A DNA stretch of 64,000 bases from Pyrococcus yayanosii CH1 (GTDB lineage Archaea > Methanobacteriota_B > Thermococci > Thermococcales > Thermococcaceae), in the NCBI RefSeq assembly GCF_000215995.1, contig NC_015680.1, positions 1-64,000 of the forward strand, read 5' to 3'. This document shows positions 36,202 through 44,618 of this stretch, piece by piece; positions within the stretch are counted from its first letter, which is position 1, and every line of letters begins with the position of its first letter. Position numbers and translations under genes: made by a program. Under the pieces are notes generated by a model that was given only the letters and a program-made list of their open reading frames with translations, was not told where the DNA came from and did not search any database.

Positions 36202-36531
36202 TTACGCTCCTCTTCGTTTTAACTCACGCTCCCATTGGGTTTCAACGTAGTGCTTAACAATCTCGTCCGTCACGTAGCCGACTGTGGCGACAAAATAGGA
36301 GCGTGACCACAAGCGACCGTTGGTCGTCTTTGTTCTTAATTTAGGGAACTCTTGGAGGAGTTTTCTTGCTGTCTTGCCTTTCAGGTGGTTGATTATTTTG
36401 GTTGGTGAAAGGTTTGGCTTTGCCCTGAGGAAGACGTGCACGTGGTCGGGCATTACTTCGATGGCAATGACTTCGCAATCTATTTCCTCGGCGTACTCTT
36501 TGAGCATTTCACTTGAAAAGGAAATGCACAA
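36202..36531 (-). pseudogene. tnpA: TnpA (IS200/Y1 transposase), N-terminally truncated
   Basis: About 109 codons remain. The HUH motif is present (EVMPDHVHVFLRAKP), followed by LKGKTARKLLQEFPKL, LWSRSYFVATVGYVTDEIV and KHYVETQ, which holds a candidate catalytic Tyr. The usual N-terminal strand and TKYR region, about 25-30 residues, are absent: upstream in frame a TGA (36540-36538) occurs at once and only TTG 36531 could initiate. The 3' end overlaps the upstream tnpB frame, as in intact elements. I judge it non-functional. Confidence 0.8.
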
Positions 36532-36686
36532 AGGAATTCAAGAGAAAAAGGAGGTCCGCCCTTCCCACAAGGCCCGAGCATTGGTCCAAATTGTTGTCCG
36601 TTAATCGTCGAAAATTCCTTTAACTTTCACCGAAAGCCTTTTAATAGGGCCCCTTCTAGGGTGAATGACCGTCAGAGGTGATGCTC

Positions 36687-37739
36687 ATGGGGAAGCTTAT
36701 GAAGCCAATCAGGGATGTTGGAATCGTCGGATACGGTGCCTACATTCCCATGTACCGCATACGGAACGAAGAAATTGGCAGAGTCTGGGGAGTTAATAGC
36801 TTCCCGATAGAGGAGAAGGCCGTTCCGGGCCTTGATGAGGACACAGTCACAATTGGTATCGAGGCCGCAAGAAACGCCCTGAAGAGGGCTCGCATTGAGC
36901 CGAGGCTCATAAGGGCCATCTGGTTCGGCACCGAGTCTAAGCCCTATGCCGTTAAGCCCTCGGCAACTATAATCGCGGAGGCCATCGGGGCGACGCCAGA
37001 TTTAGAGGCCGCTGATTTTGAGTTCGCTTGCAAGGCCGGAACCGAGGCCCTTCAGGCGGCGATAGGATTCGTGGGCTCCGGCATGGTTGACTATGCAATG
37101 GCCATAGGAGCGGACACCGCCCAGGGAAGACCTGGTGACCACCTCGAGTTCACCGCCGGTGCCGGTGGAGCGGCCTTCATCGTAGGCAAGAAGAGCTCCG
37201 AGACCCTCGCATATTTCGAGGGAAGCTACTCCTACGTTACCGACACGCCCGACTTCTGGAGAAGGCAGCACGAGCATTACCCAAGGCACGGTAACAGGTT
37301 CACGGGCGAACCAGCATACTTCCACCACATAATAAACGCGGCCAAGGGCCTCATGGAGGAGCTAGGCTTAACCGTTGACGACTTCGACTACGCCGTCTTC
37401 CACCAGCCCAACGTTAAGTTCCCGCTCACCGTCGCCAAAATCCTCGGCATTCCGAGGGAGAAGGTTCTGCCCGGCCTCCTCACCGGGATAATCGGAAACA
37501 CCTACAGCGGTGCGACGATGGTCGGTATCTCAGCTGTTTTGGATGTTGCCAAGCCGGGCGACAGAATCCTCTGGGTTTCCTTCGGCTCCGGTGCGGGAAG
37601 CGACGCCTTCAGCCTCGTCGTCCAAGACGCTATAGAGGAGAAACGCGATCTAGCTCCGAAAGTTCAGGACTACGTGAACAGGAAGAAGTACATCGACTAC
37701 GCCCTCTACGCGAAGGCAAGGAGGAAGTACATTCTCTGA
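36687..37739 (+). CDS. Hydroxymethylglutaryl-CoA synthase (archaeal)
   Basis: This 350-residue enzyme condenses acetoacetyl-CoA with acetyl-CoA to HMG-CoA, entering the mevalonate route to archaeal lipids. [18 protein letters not shown] holds the catalytic Cys. [19 protein letters not shown] holds the catalytic His. [14 protein letters not shown] and [12 protein letters not shown] complete the thiolase-fold pocket. ATG 36687 has GAGGTGA 5 nt upstream; GTG 36678 and ATG 36681 overlap the SD. It leads an operon with thiolase and a DUF35 protein, which in methanogens form one channelling complex. Confidence 0.94.
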   Translation: MGKLMKPIRDVGIVGYGAYIPMYRIRNEEIGRVWGVNSFPIEEKAVPGLDEDTVTIGIEAARNALKRARIEPRLIRAIWFGTESKPYAVKPSATIIAEAIGATPDLEAADFEFACKAGTEALQAAIGFVGSGMVDYAMAIGADTAQGRPGDHLEFTAGAGGAAFIVGKKSSETLAYFEGSYSYVTDTPDFWRRQHEHYPRHGNRFTGEPAYFHHIINAAKGLMEELGLTVDDFDYAVFHQPNVKFPLTVAKILGIPREKVLPGLLTGIIGNTYSGATMVGISAVLDVAKPGDRILWVSFGSGAGSDAFSLVVQDAIEEKRDLAPKVQDYVNRKKYIDYALYAKARRKYIL

Positions 37740-37749
37740 GGTGGTGAGC

Positions 37750-38907
37750 ATGAAGGCCGTGATAATTGGGGTTGGAATGACTCCTGTTGGTGAGCACTGG
37801 AAGCTCTCTCTTCGTGACCTCGCCGTTGAGGCCCTCCTCAACGCCATGGAGGATGCTGGAGTCGACAGTGTAGATTCCCTCTATGTGGGCAACATGGCCT
37901 CCGGCTCCTTCGTGGAGCAGGAGAACCTTGGAGCACTCATAGCCGACTGGGCTAACCTTGGGAGCATTCCAGCCGTGAAAATCGAAGCGGCATGCGCCAG
38001 CGGCGGTGCCGCCGTCCAGGAGGGAGTCAAAGCTGTTCTGAGCGGCTTAGAGGATGTAGTGGCAGTCGTTGGTGTGGAGAAGATGACGGATGTTTGGCCG
38101 AGCGATGCCACCAGATATCTCGCCTACGCGAGCGACGCTGAGTGGGAGCTCTTCCATGGGGCCAGCTTCGTAGCCCTCAACGCCCTCATAATGCGCCACT
38201 ATATGAACACCTATGGCTACACCGAGGAGGATTTAGCTTTGTTCGCAGTCAACGCTCATACCAACGGTGCCAAAAACCCCTATGCGATGTTTAAGAAGCC
38301 CATAACCGTTGAAACTGTCATGAAGAGTCCGTATATTGCCGATCCGCTCAAGCTCTTTGACGCATCCCCTGTATGCGATGGGGCGGCGGCAGTGATAATA
38401 ACGACTCCAGAGAAGGCAAAGGAGCTTGGAGTTCCGAAGGAGAAGTGGGTCGAAGTGGCCGGAATGGGCCGTGCGGTTGACACTATAAATCTTGCCAACA
38501 GGGCCGATTTGCTTGACCTTAAAGCCGCCAGGGTTGCCGCTCAGAGAGCATACAAGATGGCCGGAGTTACTGCTAAGGACATCGACTTCTTCGAGGTTCA
38601 CGACGCCTTCACCGTCATGGCCGCCCTCAGCTTAGAGGCTTTAGGTGCCGCGGAGAGGGGCAAGGGTGCCCAGCTCGCCAAGGAGGGACAGATAGCCATT
38701 GACGGTGACTATCCAATACAGACAATGGGTGGCCTTAAGGCTCGCGGTCATCCGGTTGGAGCTACAGGCGTTTATCAGACCGTTGAGGCTGTGCTTCAGC
38801 TCAGGGGAGAGGCACCAAACCAAGTTCCGGATGCCGAAATAGGTTTGACTCAAAATATAGGTGGGACCGGTTCGAACATAACTGTCACCGTCCTGAGGAG
38901 GGTTTGA
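37750..38907 (+). CDS. Acetyl-CoA C-acetyltransferase (thiolase)
   Basis: This 385-residue enzyme makes acetoacetyl-CoA for HMG-CoA synthase. KIEAACASGGAAVQEGVKAVL holds the nucleophilic Cys near residue 85. FFEVHDAFTVMAAL and GGLKARGHPVGATGVYQ supply the active-site His and Gly loop. The archaeal type lacks the C-terminal CxG cysteine of bacterial thiolases (the end reads LTQNIGGTGSNITVTVL), consistent with an SCP2-thiolase-like mechanism. ATG 37750 has GAGGTGG upstream; the HMG-CoA synthase stop is 10 nt before it. Confidence 0.93.
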   Translation: MKAVIIGVGMTPVGEHWKLSLRDLAVEALLNAMEDAGVDSVDSLYVGNMASGSFVEQENLGALIADWANLGSIPAVKIEAACASGGAAVQEGVKAVLSGLEDVVAVVGVEKMTDVWPSDATRYLAYASDAEWELFHGASFVALNALIMRHYMNTYGYTEEDLALFAVNAHTNGAKNPYAMFKKPITVETVMKSPYIADPLKLFDASPVCDGAAAVIITTPEKAKELGVPKEKWVEVAGMGRAVDTINLANRADLLDLKAARVAAQRAYKMAGVTAKDIDFFEVHDAFTVMAALSLEALGAAERGKGAQLAKEGQIAIDGDYPIQTMGGLKARGHPVGATGVYQTVEAVLQLRGEAPNQVPDAEIGLTQNIGGTGSNITVTVLRRV

Positions 38908-38909
38908 AG

Positions 38910-39314
38910 ATGGGGAAACCCATGCAGGTTTCCCGCTACTGGAGGCACTTCCGAGAGAAGTATCGCCTTATAGGGGGAAAGTGCGAGAACGGCCACGTTA
39001 TGTTCCCTAAGAGACCGATCTGCCCAATCTGCGGTTCGAGAAACATTGAGGAGTTCCAGTTCAGCGGCAGAGGCAAAGTCATCAGCTGGACGATTGTCAG
39101 AAATCCGCCGAGCGGCTTCGAGTACTATAAGCCTTACCCGCTCGCCCTCGTCCAGCTCGAGGAGGGGCCGGTGGTTTTAGCGCAGCTCACGGACGTCGAC
39201 CCTGAAGATATAAGAGAAGGCATGGAGGTTGAGATGGTAACGAGGAAGATAAGGGAATTCGACAAGGATGGGCTCATACTCTACGGCTACAAGTTCAGGC
39301 CCGTCCTGAAGTGA
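38910..39314 (+). CDS. DUF35 OB-fold/zinc-ribbon protein of the thiolase-HMG-CoA synthase complex
   Basis: This 134-residue protein has an N-terminal zinc ribbon (GGKCENGHVMFPKRPICPICGS) and a C-terminal OB fold (FSGRGKVISWTIVRNPPSGF; PLALVQLEEGPVVLAQL). In a methanogen this protein bridges the thiolase and HMG-CoA synthase and shares the CoA site so acetoacetyl-CoA is channelled; the same gene order here implies the same role. ATG 38910 follows GGAGGG. TTG 38904 is an unlikely alternative. Confidence 0.9.
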   Translation: MGKPMQVSRYWRHFREKYRLIGGKCENGHVMFPKRPICPICGSRNIEEFQFSGRGKVISWTIVRNPPSGFEYYKPYPLALVQLEEGPVVLAQLTDVDPEDIREGMEVEMVTRKIREFDKDGLILYGYKFRPVLK

Positions 39315-39423
39315 TTTCCCTTTTTAGACCATAACCATCTCGCTTTATACCCTGACTAGACATTTTTTGGACAGGGAGATGACAGTGTTCCCTTATGGCG
39401 GTGGGTTGAGGTCAAAAAAGGAT

Positions 39424-41106
39424 TTAATGGAGCTCTATAACGTATTTTTCTACAACATCCTTTATTGCCTCAAGGAACAGGAACTTATCACTCTCGGAGG
39501 GCTCTACAAATGTTGCCTCCACGAAGTCATTCCACGTGTCTATTCTTATTTCACCACAGTGCCCTCTATATTTAATGGCAAGTTCCAACATTTTCTTAAA
39601 CCTCGATACGTTTCTGTCTATTTCGTATGAGATAAATCTTGGATCCCAAGTCCTACTGAAGCCTGGCGACACTGTTGGAATGAAGCATCTCCCAGAGTTC
39701 TCCACGTATTCTCTCCACTCCTGCAAATGTTTATTATATCTACTCAGGAAAACCTTGTCGAACGTGCTCTTGTTTTTTATGGGGACTATTTTAACTCCTT
39801 CCCCTACTATTGGAGCCACCCCGAAGAAACCTATCCATCCCGAGTAGGCACTTATGAAGCTTTCACCCCCGTCGGAGTTTCTATAGTTCCACCAGCTTTT
39901 CCATCCTTCTCCCGGATCTATGCCCTCTTCGTATATTGCCGGAATTATGTCAGTTATGAGATAGGGCTCGGAGCCCGAAACTTCCTTGACATATCTGAAT
40001 ATTTCCTCGTAAGCTTCCCTTCTATTTTTGAAAGTGGCTTCCGCCCAAATGAATATTGCTGGCCTGCCGTTTATCCTGTAATAGTTGGGATCGTTTAGTA
40101 ATTTTCCCAGACTTTTTATTAGTGAAACAAATTTCTCTTTAGTATTTTTGTCTGAGAGATCAGCGCTTCCTTTTTCCAAAACTTCATCCCAACAACTTAC
40201 CATAAGCCCGACGCTCATTCCCTTCTCTAAAAATCCTGATAATACGAGTGGCACATTCTCCGGCTCATGAACTTCTATCCAAAATACTGATATCCCATGC
40301 CCGTTGGCCCAATCTATATGCTTCCACTGTACGATGTTACTAAGCTCATTACCCCAACTGTCGTAGGAACCTAGAAGAGGTTTGCCTATTAAATGTTCCT
40401 CATAGAAAAAGTATCCAGACCTATGCGCCATATAAACAGTGCTTATTATTATTCCCCTCTCCTTTAATATTTTAGCAAGATTTTTGTATTGTCTATAATA
40501 GGGGGTTACAATGCCTTTTTCGGTACAACCCCCTTTGTTGCATGCCTTGACTTTTATTATATATTCTCTCCCCCCTAGAATTTTAGCCTCAAAAATATGT
40601 ACACCACTTGCATTAAATAGGAACTGTTTTTTGTTTTCATTGGGAAATGCATCGTCGTTAAGAAGGGGATATGTTTTTGGAATGACTTCTACTCTTCCAT
40701 ATGTTTTGCAGTTAGTATCTCCCTCGATGTAGATTTCGATTGTAATATGATCTACTTTGTCTAGTGGTGTGAAAGATGGATCAACTTTTATATATTTGAT
40801 ATTTGGAGAGGCACAAGTGACAAAAGATTTTGTCGATGTTAATGTTACCGTAGTCGTTATAGTTTTAGTAACTACTTTTGTTTCTGTTATAGTGTATGTT
40901 GTAGTCACTTTTTTGGTTATAGTATAGTTTATTGTTTTAGTGCTAGTGGTCATTATCGTCTCAGTCCTCGTTATGGTCTCTGTTACAGTTGTTGTCAAGA
41001 TATCTTTACTTTCAGTATCCCTACTTTTTTCTATGCATCCTTCCATGGATAGCGCAAGCGAAAAAAGGATAATTATAACAAGGACTCCAATCTTAGGCTC
41101 CTTCAC
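39424..41106 (-). CDS. Exported Thr-rich lipoprotein with GH99/WbsX-like domain
   Basis: This 560-residue cell-surface protein starts with a signal peptide and lipobox (IIILFSLALSMEGC). Next is a stalk of about 60 residues, almost only Thr, Val, Ile, Lys and Glu in TxTxT repeats, probably O-glycosylated. A beta-sandwich-like region and a C-terminal half with YYRINGRPAIFIWAEATF and RIDTWNDFVEATFVEPSE resemble GH99/WbsX-like TIM barrels acting on glycans. GTG 41106 is chosen: GGGGGG lies 7 nt upstream and it yields a compact KEPK-led signal peptide. ATG 41142 adds 12 residues. It lies beside CRISPR array 2 and is A/T-rich. Confidence 0.7.
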   Translation of the reverse strand: MKEPKIGVLVIIILFSLALSMEGCIEKSRDTESKDILTTTVTETITRTETIMTTSTKTINYTITKKVTTTYTITETKVVTKTITTTVTLTSTKSFVTCASPNIKYIKVDPSFTPLDKVDHITIEIYIEGDTNCKTYGRVEVIPKTYPLLNDDAFPNENKKQFLFNASGVHIFEAKILGGREYIIKVKACNKGGCTEKGIVTPYYRQYKNLAKILKERGIIISTVYMAHRSGYFFYEEHLIGKPLLGSYDSWGNELSNIVQWKHIDWANGHGISVFWIEVHEPENVPLVLSGFLEKGMSVGLMVSCWDEVLEKGSADLSDKNTKEKFVSLIKSLGKLLNDPNYYRINGRPAIFIWAEATFKNRREAYEEIFRYVKEVSGSEPYLITDIIPAIYEEGIDPGEGWKSWWNYRNSDGGESFISAYSGWIGFFGVAPIVGEGVKIVPIKNKSTFDKVFLSRYNKHLQEWREYVENSGRCFIPTVSPGFSRTWDPRFISYEIDRNVSRFKKMLELAIKYRGHCGEIRIDTWNDFVEATFVEPSESDKFLFLEAIKDVVEKYVIELH

Positions 41107-41221
41107 TAACTTTCCCCCCACTCGTAATTTTGGATCTATCATCTCCCCTTATTTAGAAACCCCATTCAAGGAAATCCTGAAGCAAGAACACATACATATA
41201 TCCACGATTTTCCTTTATAAG

Positions 41222-42207
41222 CTTTCAATTCTCTTTGAGTCTTATTGGAACCCTCAACAACAAGCACAAACTATTCGTCGTCTACAATTCTTTCAATTCT
41301 CTTTGAGTCTTATTGGAACGCGCAAATAGTTCTCCCCACAGAGCTCGAGCTCTCCACGTCTTTCAATTCTCTTTGAGTCTTATTGGAACGAGGGCGGGGC
41401 TGGCGTGGAGGATGAACGCGGTCGCTTTCAATTCTCTTTGAGTCTTATTGGAACAAAGGAAATAGTTAGTTTCTTTACGGAAGAACCAGAAGCTTTCAAT
41501 TCTCTTTGAGTCTTATTGGAACTTTGGTACGTAAGCGCGATGACGGCAAGTACGAGCTGATAGACTTTCAATTCTCTTTGAGTCTTATTGGAACGGTGAT
41601 ACTAGAGGACGAGGAGGAGTTATTCGAGCTTCCTTTCAATTCTCTTTGAGTCTTATTGGAACAAATGTAAAAATGAGGGGGCTTCAGATCCACCCCACGC
41701 TTTCAATTCTCTTTGAGTCTTATTGGAACTTCAACGTTTCTGGTTGTTATCTCGTCTGGAGCAGCCCTTTCAATTCTCTTTGAGTCTTATTGGAACACTC
41801 TCACACGGACACACACAAAATCCTGGTTACATCTTTCAATTCTCTTTGAGTCTTATTGGAACTCCAGCCTGTTGGCCTGGGTGAAGGAGGGGAAGAAGGC
41901 TTTCAATTCTCTTTGAGTCTTATTGGAACCGTTGTCCCAATAGAGCACTACAACGAGAAGAAGAAGCCTTTCAATTCTCTTTGAGTCTTATTGGAACAGC
42001 ATCCATACGGAAGTTGCGTTAAGCTGTACTATGACTTTCAATTCTCTTTGAGTCTTATTGGAACCCGGCCGGGCCCAAATTTCCTTCAGCTCAGCCGTCC
42101 GGCTTTTGCCTTTCAATTCTCTTTGAGTCTTATTGGAACTATCCATTGCCCCCCACCTTTTTTATGATAATTCTATCCTTTCAATTCTCTTTGAGTCTTA
42201 TTGGAAC
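41222..42207 (-). CRISPR. CRISPR array 2: 15 repeats of 30 nt, 14 spacers
   Basis: On the minus strand the repeat begins GTTCCAATAAGACTC and ends AAAGAGAATTGAAAG, the Pyrococcus/Thermococcus type whose crRNAs carry an AUUGAAAG 5' tag. Copies start (plus coordinates) at 41222, 41290, 41360, 41425, 41493, 41565, 41633, 41700, 41767, 41833, 41900, 41968, 42035, 42110 and 42178. Spacers are 35-45 nt. All copies appear identical. By comparison with known arrays, transcription is leftward with the leader at 42208 and beyond. Confidence 0.97.
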
Positions 42208-42704
42208 AGGTGGGTTTTTTGCTTGTTTTCTTCTATGCTTTTCTTGGGAGTCTTGGATTTTATAAATCTTTTGGCGAGGGGGTCTTAACGAGGCCTTGAG
42301 AGGGCTTGAAATGCAGTCTTGAGGAGTCAAAACTTTTGGTAAAAAGCTTCTAAAAAACCCCATAATTTCAATGATCGAAAGTGATCATAAGGCTTCCAAC
42401 GGTTTCTCAACCAATTAAATCAAAAATCAAGACTTTTTATGTTAGAGATTTGGAAAAAATACGATTCTAGTAGGGTTTGGGGTGAAAGGAGTGCCCTCCT
42501 TGCCCCACTCCAAATTCCGAAAAAAATTTCGTTACAAAACACGCGAGAAAACACAACAAAATGCCATATACTAACAAAAAATTACTAAAGACTTCCAAAC
42601 CCCCCACAACCCACCATTTACCCAAACAAACCACATCCTAACCTTTTCGAGAAAAATAGCACCCAAAAATAAGTATCTAAAAAATTTCGGCTCAATGATG
42701 ATCT
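42208..42704 (-). promoter_or_regulatory. Leader region of CRISPR array 2
   Basis: About 500 nt of A/T-rich sequence with homopolymeric A and T runs and no supported gene. On the minus strand GATTTATAAAATCC (about 42255-42268) is a good TATA box some 50 nt before the first repeat. The far half also contains the 3' flank of the ChlI/D gene. Confidence 0.6.
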
Positions 42705-44618
42705 TCATATCCTATAGACTTTAGCGTTTGCGACTTTTTCTAAAATTTGGACATACGAAATACCTGGATGTATCCCTCTTCCTCTTGTGTCGTAGACGTT
42801 AAGCTCTATTTCTTTCCTCTTCAGGGCCCTTGCCAGCTCCGTTATTTCATCTTTAATTCGCTTCCCAAAGAGCGACACGTTGGCCTTTCCGTCGGTTATC
42901 AAGAACGCCCTGACTTTCAGGGACTTGTCTTTTCTCCTCTCACGTTCAGCAAGCAGAAGAAGATTATAGAGGGCAGAGCTTAAAGGCGTTCTCCCTCCAG
43001 TTGGAACGCTCTCTATTTTCTCAAGCACTTCCCAGTAGTTCTTCGTAGGTGGAACGAATATTTCCGCCTGATTACCTTTCGCAACTATCAAGGCCATCTT
43101 TGACCGCTTTGTATATCCGTTCTCAACCAGCTTTTCCGCTATTCCCTTTGCTATGCTGATTCTCTTCTGCACTGCCATGCTTCCGCTCGAATCCAGGAGC
43201 AGGACCCAGAGCGTTGGTGCCTTTGCTTTCCTGATCCTGACGCGGATGTCGTTTAGATCGAGTTTTATCGGCGGCTTTTTGCCGTTCAACACTGCCCAAA
43301 TCAAGGAGTTGTAGAAATCAACGTCTTTAAGTTCGCCGTTGATAGGTGGAAGGTATGAAATCGGAATGCCTCTGGGGTAGTTTATCACCGTGATGCTGAC
43401 GTCCCTTGAGGAACGGTTGCTGGTGAATTCGTCTCCATCAAAGTTTTTGCTCTCTATCCTTGGGATTTTAGCTTCGCTTGAGCGAAAATTCTGTTCTAAA
43501 TTTCCAATCCCCTGACTTCGAGTGCTTTCACTTTTTTCTTCCTTCTTGTGCTCATGCTTATGGTTATGTTCGTGGTCGTGATCGTGCTCCTTATCCTCTT
43601 TAGGCTTTGGGGGCCTCATCTGCGGTGGCTTTTGGAAGGGCTTGTCCCTCAAGCGGTGCGGTAAAGCTAATTCCATAGCCTTCTCCAAGTCTTCCAGTGA
43701 GACCCTTCTCCTTCCGTTTAGGGCGGCTATTGCTTTAGCCGTCTTTATCGTGGCTATCTCAGCCCTGTTGGTTTTGATTCCCAAATTAATTACAGTTTCG
43801 GCTAAAAGTTTCAGCAGATCGTCGCTTATCTCGACCTTCGGCAGAATCTCCCTTGCCTTAACGATCCTCTCCGTGAGCTTCTTCTCTTCGCTCTCAAACT
43901 TCTTATAGAAGCTTATCGGGTCTTCATGGAACTCTTCAACTCTCCTAACTATCTCTATCCTCTCCTCCGGGTTCATTGGTGCTGAAACTTCAACGCATAA
44001 GCCGAATCTGTCGAGTATCTGTGGCCTCAGCTCGCCCTCCTCGGGGTTCATGCTTCCCACCAGGATGAAGCGGGCGGGGTGCCTGAAAGAGATTCCTTCC
44101 CTCTCTATCGTGTTCCACCCCATTGCCGCGGCATCTAAAAGTGAGTCGGCTATGTAATCATCGAGCAGGTTCACCTCGTCTATGTAGAGCACGTTTCTGT
44201 TCGCCTCTGCTAAAATTCCTGGTTGTAGGGCTTTTTTGCCCTCCTTCAAAAATCTCTCAACATCAACGGTCCCAACGAGTCTATCTATTGTAACGCTAAG
44301 AGGCAAATCAACAACGCGCATCTTCCTCTTTGTCACTGGTAGTTCCTCGCCTTTCTCATAGCGCTCGTAGCAGGAGTCGCACATCTCTAGGGGATTCCTT
44401 GGATTGCAGTTGAAGGGACAGCCATCAACGACTTCAATTTCTGGCAAAACGTTGGCTAAAGCCCTAACCAAGGTTGATTTTCCTGTCCCCTTATCTCCTT
44501 TAAGCAGGACACCACCGATTAGGGGATTAACGGCTACACAGAGTAGGGCTAATTTAGCCTTTTCCTGCCCGACTATTGCGGAGAATGGAAATACTAAGCG
44601 TTTTTCACGAGGCTCCAT
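42705..44618 (-). CDS. Fused ChlI-ChlD-type AAA/VWA chelatase subunit
   Basis: This 637-residue protein combines both accessory subunits of Mg/Co-chelatase. The AAA part has Walker [17 protein letters not shown], Walker [24 protein letters not shown] and [23 protein letters not shown], plus [14 protein letters not shown] linker at about 350-365 is extremely His/Asp-rich ([17 protein letters not shown]). The C-terminal VWA domain has the MIDAS DSSGSM and [10 protein letters not shown]. It should power metal insertion by the CobN-like subunit encoded upstream, whose end it overlaps by 25 nt. SD GGAGGTGG precedes ATG 44618. Confidence 0.88.
   Translation of the reverse strand: MEPREKRLVFPFSAIVGQEKAKLALLCVAVNPLIGGVLLKGDKGTGKSTLVRALANVLPEIEVVDGCPFNCNPRNPLEMCDSCYERYEKGEELPVTKRKMRVVDLPLSVTIDRLVGTVDVERFLKEGKKALQPGILAEANRNVLYIDEVNLLDDYIADSLLDAAAMGWNTIEREGISFRHPARFILVGSMNPEEGELRPQILDRFGLCVEVSAPMNPEERIEIVRRVEEFHEDPISFYKKFESEEKKLTERIVKAREILPKVEISDDLLKLLAETVINLGIKTNRAEIATIKTAKAIAALNGRRRVSLEDLEKAMELALPHRLRDKPFQKPPQMRPPKPKEDKEHDHDHEHNHKHEHKKEEKSESTRSQGIGNLEQNFRSSEAKIPRIESKNFDGDEFTSNRSSRDVSITVINYPRGIPISYLPPINGELKDVDFYNSLIWAVLNGKKPPIKLDLNDIRVRIRKAKAPTLWVLLLDSSGSMAVQKRISIAKGIAEKLVENGYTKRSKMALIVAKGNQAEIFVPPTKNYWEVLEKIESVPTGGRTPLSSALYNLLLLAERERRKDKSLKVRAFLITDGKANVSLFGKRIKDEITELARALKRKEIELNVYDTRGRGIHPGISYVQILEKVANAKVYRI

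Larger units (their letters stand above)
34860..36604 (-). mobile_element. IS200/IS605-family element, truncated at its tnpA end
   Basis: Minus-strand order is tnpA (36531-36202) then tnpB (to 34904). The right end, about 34860-34903, has the hairpin CGCCCTGAAGGGCG, typical of these elements in Thermococcales and part of the region expected to yield the TnpB guide RNA. On the other side the tnpA N-terminus and any left-end hairpin are missing, so the boundary near 36604 is only where core sequence (the HMG-CoA synthase promoter) begins. It looks unable to transpose by itself. Confidence 0.8.

Noticed and set aside
41170-41916. Plus-strand frames with repeated LSILFESYWN / SLIGT peptides
   Set aside because: They are translations of the repeats of CRISPR array 2, read on the non-coding side.
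42181-42363. 60-codon frame in the CRISPR 2 leader
   Set aside because: A/T-rich leader sequence with no RBS; runs into the repeat.
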